This document shows positions 32,246 to 39,211 of a DNA stretch of 64,000 bases, piece after piece (positions within the stretch are counted from its first letter, which is position 1; the number at the start of each line of letters is the position of its first letter). A model generated the notes under the pieces. The model saw only the letters and a list, made by a program, of their open reading frames with translations. It made no database searches and had not been told where the DNA came from. The stretch comes from an uncultured Eubacteriales bacterium (GTDB lineage: Bacteria > Bacillota > Clostridia > Oscillospirales > CAG-382). The stretch covers positions 1-64,000 of the forward strand of contig CAKSUT010000002.1 of assembly GCA_934502885.1 (NCBI GenBank), read 5' to 3'. A program made the translations under genes and the position numbers.

Positions 32246-35185
32246 ATGGAAACAAAAGAAAATGGTGCGGTGAACGCCGAAAAGGGACGTTTGCTTATGT
32301 ACTACGACAAAACAATCGCGCTTTTGCGGTGCGGAATCGGCGACGAAACAATAGAGGCTCTCGCGGAAATTCTGAGGGAGGACGGTTGGTACGTATACGA
32401 AGTGTCCGATGAATACTTTGCGTCGCACGCCGGTGAACGAATAGGCGGCATCACCGTCATTTGCGATGCGGCAAAGCTCTCGCCGGATCTCGAAAAGCCT
32501 ATCGAGAGGTATCTTACGCAGAACGGACGTCTGTTTATCTTCGGAGGTCCGCTGTTCGGTCTCGACGACTTAACGAAGGATTCCGTACACATTGAGGGTG
32601 TAAGTCCTCTTTACAAGACCTATAAAATAAAGGACGCCGACGTTCTCAAAACTCTGCCGCAGGCGGTAACGGACGCTGAGGTTTCGGGCAATATACCATA
32701 TGCAATTTGTCCGAATGTTCGTCCTGACGGTGCGGGCTTCGGAATGAACAGAAGGTGCAGAATGCTCCCGGTACTCGGTATCGAGAGAAGCGACAGAACA
32801 GAAAACGACCGTCCCGGAATGTCGTACGGTGCGTATTTCGTGCTGTCCGATTCGATAGGACATCTTGTCTGTACTCCAGGCACACGCCACGGAAACGTAT
32901 CTCCGATAACTCTCGGAAACGAGGTTGCGGTCATAGGCTTCCCTCTTGAAACAGTCCTTGAAGTCGGCGGAAAAAAGCTCATTTCGGACATGATGCGCTC
33001 ACTCGGTCTCGGTATTTTCCTCTTTGAAGCAGGCACGGAAAAGTACGTGAACCGTCCCGGAGAAAAAATGAGGGTCGGCGCGAAAATCATAAGCGCATCA
33101 AGGGATTTTGCCGAAGTAACGGTGAGATTTACCGTAGGAGACATATCGGTCGAAAGAAAAGTGCTTACGGTCGGACAGAATTACACAGAGGTGCGTGACG
33201 AGCTTTCCTCTCTTCCCGGTGGTGTATACAACTTCAAAACGGAGCTTATAGATGCGTCGGGAAGAATAATCGACAGGGTTGAAGAAGAAATATTCGTCAC
33301 AAACGGAGTACATTCAGCCGACAAAAACGATTTTATCCACGTCGAGAACGGCGACTTCATGCTCGGTAACAAAAAGTGGTATATGTACGGTTTCAACTAC
33401 TTCCCTCTTTACCACGTAAGCCTTGAGCTGAACGACTACTGGAGAGGTGCTTTCGACAAGTCGAACTATATTGCCTCTGAGGTCGAAAAGGATCTGCGGC
33501 ACATAAAAAATCTCGGTATGAACACGGTTGCGATAAGAATAGACTGCAACTCCTTTGACAACGTGATTGACCCTCTCCGCGATTTCTTCACACGGTGCGC
33601 AAGACTCGGACTTCGTGTCATGATGAGCTTCTGTAATATAACCAATCCCCTTTTCTTCAGCGGGAGCAGTGAAAAAGCGTTTGCCGAGTTTATGGAGAGA
33701 TTAGACATTGCCGACGACCCGACACTGCTTGCGCACGACATTTTCTGGGAGGGCGGCGAGAGCTTCGTCATAGACACAAACTCCGTTCGGCGTTCCGAGG
33801 ACTGGGTGCGCTGGCTTAAGGTGCAGTACGGCACTCTCGAAAACGCCGAGGAAAGCTTCGGTGTGCCGCTCGACCGAACCGCATCCGGCATGGTTGTATG
33901 TCCCTCAAGGGTCAATTACGACAGGTCAATTGAAAAGAGCCGCAAAAAAATGGCTGCTTTCACCCGTTTTCTCACCGACACGATTTGCCGCAAGTGGAAC
34001 GACACCGTAGCCGCACTCAAAAAGTACGACAGCAACCACCTTTACACCAACCGCATCGGAGTTCACGGCGACAGGAGTCCTAATCTGTTTTTATCCTCAG
34101 CGGCAAAGCACCGTGATTTCATGTGTCTTGAAGCATATACCTTCACGAACGACGACTACGGTCTTTACGCTTCTGCGGCTCTTGACCGTGCGGCGTCATA
34201 TGTAAGCGGCGGAAAACCTGTAACATGGGTTGAATACGGCATGAACCTTTCGGGCATGAGCGGTCTTGCGGTCGGAACTAAGATACTTTGGAACGCCGAG
34301 GACAACCGACCTCTCGATTCACGGCTCGAAGAACAGAGAGAGTATCAGGAGCAGTTTCACAAGATGTTTCGTCTGTGCGATGTCAAAGGCTCTCTTCCGT
34401 GGTTTTATCCCGGCGGCTTCCGTTTCACGGAGCACAGCGACTGCGGCTATATAAACCCCGACGGCACTCTGCGCCCTGCTGCCAAGGACTACGCCGACAC
34501 AGGAACATGGTTTCTCGGAAAAAGAGCGGACAGCCGCAAAACGGAGTACGTCGAGGTTGACCCGGATGGAGAGCTTGCGGCATGGTGTAAAATAATTTTC
34601 GGCGAGGGTACTTTCAACAAATTTTCCGTAGATCGCGCAAAGCTTGAGGGCAGAGTCCTTGAGGACGACCGTGTTCCCGGTCCCGGACTTCGTGCGGCTG
34701 AACGTGCGGACAAAGAAGGCGGCGCATTTGAGTTTACGACTCCCGGCGACGGAACGACCTCTGCCGACACGCCTCTCATACTGTGCGGAAATGCGGAGTA
34801 CAAAGGATATGGTCCGCTGAAATATCTGAACGGCGAGTTCAACAACATACGCTTTGTCGGAGAGAGCGGCTCATACACCGTTTATCCGGCTCACAACGGC
34901 GTTTTGAGACTTCTGAGGGGTAGTTACAGGGTTGAGGTGAGCGTCGGCAATCTTGCGGCCGCAAAGTGGCTTTCCGGCGATCGTGACGGCTGCGTCGCCG
35001 TAAAGTATACGTTGGGAAACACCGAAGGCACTCTCATTCTTTCGGACGATGTCCCCTACCTTGCGGACGGAACAGCCGCAGGAAGCATAGAGTTGTCGGA
35101 ATCGGGGAAATTTTCCGCAAGGCTTACGGCACTCGGACGTGCCGATTTCGGCGAACTCCTTGAATTTGAAATAGAAACAATCTGA
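32246..35185 (+). CDS. large glycoside hydrolase-like protein with N-terminal GATase-like domain
   Basis: A 979-residue intracellular protein without a signal peptide; AAAGGGGAAA precedes the ATG at 32246. Residues about 10-260 look like a class I glutamine-amidotransferase-like fold (IEALAEILREDGWYVYEVSDE, GRLFIFGG). Residues about 365-770 form a TIM barrel of the GH-A type: YMYGFNYFPLYH, LGMNTVAIRID, then candidate acid/base Glu in DIFWEGGES and nucleophile Glu in TWVEYGMNL. The remaining 200 residues are beta-rich. It probably cleaves oligosaccharides inside the cell. The family number and the substrate cannot be fixed by eye. Confidence 0.8.
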   Translation: METKENGAVNAEKGRLLMYYDKTIALLRCGIGDETIEALAEILREDGWYVYEVSDEYFASHAGERIGGITVICDAAKLSPDLEKPIERYLTQNGRLFIFGGPLFGLDDLTKDSVHIEGVSPLYKTYKIKDADVLKTLPQAVTDAEVSGNIPYAICPNVRPDGAGFGMNRRCRMLPVLGIERSDRTENDRPGMSYGAYFVLSDSIGHLVCTPGTRHGNVSPITLGNEVAVIGFPLETVLEVGGKKLISDMMRSLGLGIFLFEAGTEKYVNRPGEKMRVGAKIISASRDFAEVTVRFTVGDISVERKVLTVGQNYTEVRDELSSLPGGVYNFKTELIDASGRIIDRVEEEIFVTNGVHSADKNDFIHVENGDFMLGNKKWYMYGFNYFPLYHVSLELNDYWRGAFDKSNYIASEVEKDLRHIKNLGMNTVAIRIDCNSFDNVIDPLRDFFTRCARLGLRVMMSFCNITNPLFFSGSSEKAFAEFMERLDIADDPTLLAHDIFWEGGESFVIDTNSVRRSEDWVRWLKVQYGTLENAEESFGVPLDRTASGMVVCPSRVNYDRSIEKSRKKMAAFTRFLTDTICRKWNDTVAALKKYDSNHLYTNRIGVHGDRSPNLFLSSAAKHRDFMCLEAYTFTNDDYGLYASAALDRAASYVSGGKPVTWVEYGMNLSGMSGLAVGTKILWNAEDNRPLDSRLEEQREYQEQFHKMFRLCDVKGSLPWFYPGGFRFTEHSDCGYINPDGTLRPAAKDYADTGTWFLGKRADSRKTEYVEVDPDGELAAWCKIIFGEGTFNKFSVDRAKLEGRVLEDDRVPGPGLRAAERADKEGGAFEFTTPGDGTTSADTPLILCGNAEYKGYGPLKYLNGEFNNIRFVGESGSYTVYPAHNGVLRLLRGSYRVEVSVGNLAAAKWLSGDRDGCVAVKYTLGNTEGTLILSDDVPYLADGTAAGSIELSESGKFSARLTALGRADFGELLEFEIETI

Positions 35186-35199
35186 ATCACAGGGAGACA

Positions 35200-35240
35200 A
35201 AAAACTGCGGTTCGGTTTTCCGTTCCGCAGTTGTTTTTCA
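35200..35240 (+). terminator. bidirectional terminator between the glycosidase and GNAT genes
   Basis: AACTGCGG pairs with CCGCAGTT and is followed by GTTTTT on the plus strand; the minus strand has TTTTTTG after the stem. It serves both converging genes. Confidence 0.85.
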
Positions 35241-35245
35241 TATTA

Positions 35246-35854
35246 TCACGATTTTACAAGGCGCACGATTTTGAGTGCATTTGCGAATATGTGCTCCGAA
35301 TCGCTTTCATCAATTTCTGTTATGTCTTTTACAGGAAGCGGCTCTGTATCGTCCTCGGTTATGGGGCGGAGTTGTTTTTCGTATATTGCGACGCTGTACC
35401 ACTTTCCGAGTTTATATCCGACGTGCGAAAGCTCACCTGACTTTACAAAACCGAAGGCACGGTGAAAATGTTCGCTGCTCTCATTGGGTATCGTTATGTA
35501 GGCAATGACGTTGTAATACCCTTGCAACTTCAGAAGCTCAATTACGGCGTAATAAAGAGCCGAGGCGATATTGCAGCGTCTGTAGTCCTCCTTTATGTAG
35601 ACGGCGACCTCGGCATTCCAGCGGTATGCGCCCTTTTGCTTTCCCGAGGTTGCAAAGGCATAGCCTGCGATTTCTCCGTTTATCTCGCATATGAGCCATG
35701 GGAAGCGTGAACCAACACTTGATATTCTGCGTTTCATCTCATACGGTTTCGGAACGTCGCATTCAAACGTGAACGCCGTCATTTTTATAAATGGGGAGTA
35801 TATTTTCAGGATTTCCATTGCGTCATAGGGAGAAGCGAAGCGTATTCTGTTCAT
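35246..35854 (-). CDS. GNAT-family acetyltransferase (phosphinothricin acetyltransferase-like)
   Basis: A 202-residue protein. The ATG at 35854 gives the usual MxRIRFASPYDA N terminus; the longer frame starts with TTG and has no site. The order IYSPFIKMTAFTFE, RFPWLICEINGEIAGYAF, YRRCNIASALYYAVIELL and HRAFGFVKSGELSHVGYKLGKW follows the PAT/YncA family. Those enzymes acetylate small amines such as phosphinothricin or methionine derivatives. The acetyl-CoA loop YRRCNIAS departs from the usual R-G-x-G-x-G/A, which might affect activity. The last 40 residues are an acidic extension. Confidence 0.85.
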   Translation of the reverse strand: MNRIRFASPYDAMEILKIYSPFIKMTAFTFECDVPKPYEMKRRISSVGSRFPWLICEINGEIAGYAFATSGKQKGAYRWNAEVAVYIKEDYRRCNIASALYYAVIELLKLQGYYNVIAYITIPNESSEHFHRAFGFVKSGELSHVGYKLGKWYSVAIYEKQLRPITEDDTEPLPVKDITEIDESDSEHIFANALKIVRLVKS

Positions 35855-36015
35855 GTCTGTACCATGCCTTTCTTTCAAAAATGCCTGTGAGTCTAAAATT
35901 TTTCGTATAAATGGGCAGAGCCGCCTGCCTTGTTGTTAAAATTATATACATTGTCGTCTTGATAGTTTACAAAATTATGCAAAAAGTAAAAACGACATTT
36001 TTTTCTCAAAAGTTA

Positions 36016-36044
36016 TTGACAAATCGCTTTTATTGTGATATAAT
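36016..36044 (+). promoter_or_regulatory. consensus promoter of tRNA-Gln
   Basis: TTGACA (36016-36021), a 17-base spacer and TATAAT (36039-36044), about 50 bases before the tRNA. Confidence 0.88.
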
Positions 36045-36097
36045 ACCGTTCGTTGAGCGGAAGACAACAAATAAATCAACCGCAAGCCTCTTAATAT

Positions 36098-36171
36098 TGC
36101 CGAATTGTGTAAAGGTAGCACGACAGACTCTGACTCTGTTTGTCTGGGTTCGAATCCTAGTTCGGCAGCCA
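36098..36171 (+). tRNA. tRNA-Gln(CTG), CCA encoded
   Basis: The acceptor stem TGCCGAA/TTCGGCA, an anticodon arm ACAGA-CTCTGAC-TCTGT (anticodon CTG, glutamine), and the T arm CTGGGTTCGAATCCTAG are all present. The discriminator G is followed by encoded CCA at 36169-36171. Confidence 0.96.
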
Positions 36172-36173
36172 AA

Positions 36174-36209
36174 AAATCCTACCGGCAGTAGTCGGTGGGA
36201 TTTTTTTAT
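36174..36209 (+). terminator. terminator of tRNA-Gln
   Basis: AATCC-ACCG pairs with CGGT-GGGATT and is followed by TTTTTTT. The minus-strand mobile remnant ends against it. Confidence 0.88.
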
Positions 36210-37266
36210 TGTGTTCGGATATTTCAATACGGGAATTTCTCCTGCCGTCGAACTTGCGCAAAGCGTTCCCCACAAAGAAGCCGACCTCGACACCCATTTT
36301 GTCCGCCTTTTCGGCTATCGACTTCATGTCGTCGTTGTATGCCTCACGCTTTACGAGCGAATACTTGTGCGTTCCGTCGGTTATCTCTTCGGTTTGTCCT
36401 CCGGCGAAGAGCCTTCTTGCGAAGAGACGGCGTTCCGCTCTTTCTCTGCCCTGCGTCTCTCGTTCATCGCCTCGAAGTCCCCGAGCCTGCTCTCCGGCAC
36501 TCGCATCACGTCGCCATCCGCTGTCTCCAGATAGTATATCGGCTCCGTACTTTCCGGTCTCTCGTCCTCCGGGTACTCCGCTTCTGTATTCTCGTACTCC
36601 TCCGTCTCCTCGTCCGGTGGGTAAGCTGCGTCTATCTCTGTCTTGTATTTCAAATAGATTTCCAAGGACGCTTTCAAAAGCTCCTCTGGGTCTGCCGGGG
36701 AGGTTTTTTCGCAAAGTTCTATCATTTCTTCCACGGCTTCCGGGTACCAAGTGTCCAACAGTATGGTAACCGTTTTCGCCGGGTTGCAACCGATCGACGA
36801 TGCGTATCGAGCTAAGATCCGTTGATTTTTCGTAAACATATCCATTTTGTTTTTCCTCCAAAGCAATTTCAAGCGCCGCTTTTTCGATCAGTGCCTTCTT
36901 GCCTTTCGACTCATACAACACCGTCGGATCGTCCGGGTTCTCGGTGCTGTACATTGCAAAAACGTCTATCCCGTTCGGGTATCTGCCGCTGCTTATTTTA
37001 GTCATAAGCCAGTCCGCAGTGTCGGTGATATGGCACTCGTCTCTCCAAACGGCATGCTTCACCTCTTTCATGAGCGTTTTAAACTCGTCCTTGCTGAGGT
37101 CTGTGCGCCACTTGACAGACTTCGTCTTTGCTTTATTTTTGTCTCCGACAATATTATACCGCACCGAAGCGCTTTTGTCAACACCGACTTTTTCCGCGGT
37201 TTCTGCATTATCGTCGATGCCGCTATTGACATCGCCTCCGCTTTTGCCCAGCCATTTTGTCCTCAA
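36210..37266 (-). pseudogene. polyvalent mobile-element protein remnant abutting tRNA-Gln
   Basis: One open frame on the minus strand. Its first part (about 37140-36850, with FKTLMKEVKHAVWRDECHI, DVFAMYSTENPDDPTVLYESKGK) resembles phage/conjugative polyvalent proteins. The last part (about 36350-36210, HKYSLVKREAYNDDMKSIAEKADKMGVEVGFF) resembles their C-terminal region and breaks off at the tRNA terminator. The segment between them is out of register with a well-formed 154-codon gene in another frame. The N and C ends are both missing, so it is a decayed relic of the same class of element as 1513-6181. Confidence 0.7.
36381..36845 (-). CDS. hypothetical acidic protein of the tRNA-Gln remnant
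   Basis: A 154-residue protein that begins MDMFTKNQRILARY at 36845, with GGAGG eight bases upstream embedded in the polyvalent frame. The N-terminal half is helical (NPAKTVTILLDTWYPEAVEEMIELCEK, quoted in parts here as LLDTWYPEAVEEM). Residues about 70-110 are a Glu/Tyr/Pro-rich acidic linker, and the end is basic then polar. The reading frame is clearly protein-like and is not interrupted. I do not recognise the family; it probably belongs to a phage or conjugative element. Confidence 0.6.
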   Translation of the reverse strand: MDMFTKNQRILARYASSIGCNPAKTVTILLDTWYPEAVEEMIELCEKTSPADPEELLKASLEIYLKYKTEIDAAYPPDEETEEYENTEAEYPEDERPESTEPIYYLETADGDVMRVPESRLGDFEAMNERRRAEKERNAVSSQEGSSPEDKPKR

Positions 37267-37436
37267 ACAAGGACAATACCGGGGTGCTTTGGTATATCTG
37301 CTTTGAATCGAACGGAAAAGACAATACGCGCTTCCGACGCAGAATTAACTCTCAGCGACTGCTCTTTTTTGCGGACGCTGTTTTTTCATTGCGAGCCGAA
37401 AATCTCCCTTCGCCGAACCGCAAAGGGAGACAACAG

Positions 37437-38138
37437 CTACTCTTTTATATACCGATTATTCTCAACATCGTGGGTCACGCTGCCGCTGCCGGAAACAGGG
37501 ATAGCTTCGCCGAGATATGTAGGTTCGACGCCGAAAAGGCAACCGAAAAAGTCCTTGACAATAGCAAGGCTTTCGCGGACATAGTTGTACGCCATGTACA
37601 CGCCGCCCCATTTGTGGTCGTCACTCGCGACTCCGTAGGCGCGAATGCCGCTCATGCGCGCGCAGTAAACCGCACGGTAGAGATGATACTTCTGCGTAAC
37701 CATAACGGCACTGTCAACACAGAAAACCTTCTTCGCACGGACGGCGGTCTCGTATGTCGAAAATCCTGCGTGGTCGAGGAAAATGTCGTCGGCGTCAACG
37801 CCCGAATTCACGGCGTACAGATACATACCTCCGACCTCGTTATACTCGAGTCTTCCGTGGTCTCCGCTGAATATGAGCTTACCGGCGGCACCGTTTTCGT
37901 AAAGCTTTATTCCCATATCAAGGCGGCTTGCGAGCATATACCCGGGATTTCCGCTTGGCATCACTCTTGCGCCGAGTACGATAACGGCGTCCGTGTCAAG
38001 CCTCTCAGCCTCCTCGGGAGTGACAATATACTGCGAGGCATATATTCGGACAAATGCGTTTATTCCGACAAATATAACAAGCATTACGGCAAAGAACAGT
38101 GCAATCCCCTTGACAATGCACAATATACTCTCTTTCAC
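37437..38138 (-). CDS. SanA/YdcF-like (DUF218) membrane-anchored protein
   Basis: A 233-residue protein. An N-terminal transmembrane segment (about 5-30) is followed by the DUF218 fold: TDAVIVLGARVMPSG, MLASRLDMGIKLYENG, KLIFSGDHG and TYETAVRAKKVF. VTQKYHLYRAVYCARMSGI and SDDHKWGG complete the SanA-type pattern. SanA of E. coli affects vancomycin exclusion and envelope integrity; the molecular activity is not settled. The GTG at 38138 has GGAGG about eight bases upstream. The 170 bases before it towards 37266 hold nothing recognisable. Confidence 0.9.
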   Translation of the reverse strand: MKESILCIVKGIALFFAVMLVIFVGINAFVRIYASQYIVTPEEAERLDTDAVIVLGARVMPSGNPGYMLASRLDMGIKLYENGAAGKLIFSGDHGRLEYNEVGGMYLYAVNSGVDADDIFLDHAGFSTYETAVRAKKVFCVDSAVMVTQKYHLYRAVYCARMSGIRAYGVASDDHKWGGVYMAYNYVRESLAIVKDFFGCLFGVEPTYLGEAIPVSGSGSVTHDVENNRYIKE

Positions 38139-38316
38139 GTTATCGCCTCCGTTTTCAGCTTCAGGACAATTATACCATCACCGCGTATAAAATTCAAGTA
38201 CAAAGAAACGAATTTTTGTATACTCTTTTGTTTTACACATTGTTAACACATTTAAGGTGCGCTTTCTGTATAATATCGGTGTGGTTAATTTTTGTATTTT
38301 GAAAGGAATTACTTCT

Positions 38317-39045
38317 ATGAAAACAGCACTTCAGTTATATTCAATAAAAGACATATCAGAGTCAAAGGGCATTTTCGAGTCGTTAAAGGCCGCAAAAGAG
38401 CTTGGTTACGACGGCGTTGAGTTTGCCGGATACTTCGGAAAAACTCCCGAGGAGCTTAAAGCGGAGCTTGACAGACTCGGACTTGAGGTTGCCGGTGCGC
38501 ATATACGCGCCGACGCATTTCTCGGCGACAGCTTTGACGAAACGATAAAGGGTCTCGAGGTTCTCGACGCATACTGCACTTGCATTCCGTGGTACACTAT
38601 CGAAACGGCAAAGCAGGCGGAGGAAGCCGGAAAGCTCTTCGACGAAATCGGCAAAAAGGTTAATGCGCACGGAATAAAGTTCGGCTACCACAACCATGAG
38701 TCGGAGTTCAAGGAAGTCGGAGAAAAGCTTCTCATAGACATAATTCTCGAAAACTGTTCTCCGAAAAATGTATTCTTTGAGCTTGACTGCCGTCATGCAG
38801 CGATAACAAACCACAATCCCATTGTCGAAGCGTTGAGGTACAGCGGCAGAATCCCGGTTCTTCATGCAAGAGACACGGATATGAAAAAAGATGTTGCGGT
38901 CGGCGAAGGCGTCGTTGACTTTCCGACGGTCGTAAAAGAGGCGCACGGAGTTGAATGGCTCGTCGTTGAGAACGGAAACATAGGCTCGAATCTCGATGAG
39001 CTTCGCCGCAGTGCCAAATACCTCAAGGAAATTTTTGCAAAGTAA
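38317..39045 (+). CDS. sugar phosphate isomerase/epimerase family protein
   Basis: A 242-residue TIM-barrel protein of the xylose isomerase-like (AP endonuclease 2) superfamily. QLYSIKD opens the barrel; YDGVEFAGYFG, GAHI, FGYHNHESEF (metal-binding His and Glu), FELDCRHAA and a C-terminal EWLVVENG follow. These enzymes isomerise or epimerise keto-sugars or inositol derivatives using a divalent metal. The ATG at 38317 has AAAGGAAT upstream. It is a single gene, close to the surface carbohydrate operon on the other strand. Confidence 0.9.
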   Translation: MKTALQLYSIKDISESKGIFESLKAAKELGYDGVEFAGYFGKTPEELKAELDRLGLEVAGAHIRADAFLGDSFDETIKGLEVLDAYCTCIPWYTIETAKQAEEAGKLFDEIGKKVNAHGIKFGYHNHESEFKEVGEKLLIDIILENCSPKNVFFELDCRHAAITNHNPIVEALRYSGRIPVLHARDTDMKKDVAVGEGVVDFPTVVKEAHGVEWLVVENGNIGSNLDELRRSAKYLKEIFAK

Positions 39046-39094
39046 AGTACACATATGGATTGTATGCGCATAAATCGTATACATACAAAGAAAA

Positions 39095-39127
39095 CACCTG
39101 CTTCCGAATAGGTTGCAGGTGAATTTT
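39095..39127 (+). terminator. bidirectional terminator after the isomerase gene
   Basis: CACCTGC pairs with GCAGGTG, followed by AATTTTT on the plus strand. On the minus strand TTTTCTTTG follows, so it also serves the surface operon. Confidence 0.8.
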
Positions 39128-39129
39128 TA

Positions 39130-39165
39130 TGCCGGGAAAGATCTCTCCTCCCCGGCACGTTTTTA
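39130..39165 (+). terminator. second hairpin with T run
   Basis: TGCCGGG pairs with CCCGGCA, followed by CGTTTTTATT. It forms a tandem terminator with the hairpin at 39095. Confidence 0.7.
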
Positions 39166-39211
39166 TTCTGTTTTGCTTACGTTTACATCTCGCGCCTATG
39201 TGCGGAATGTA

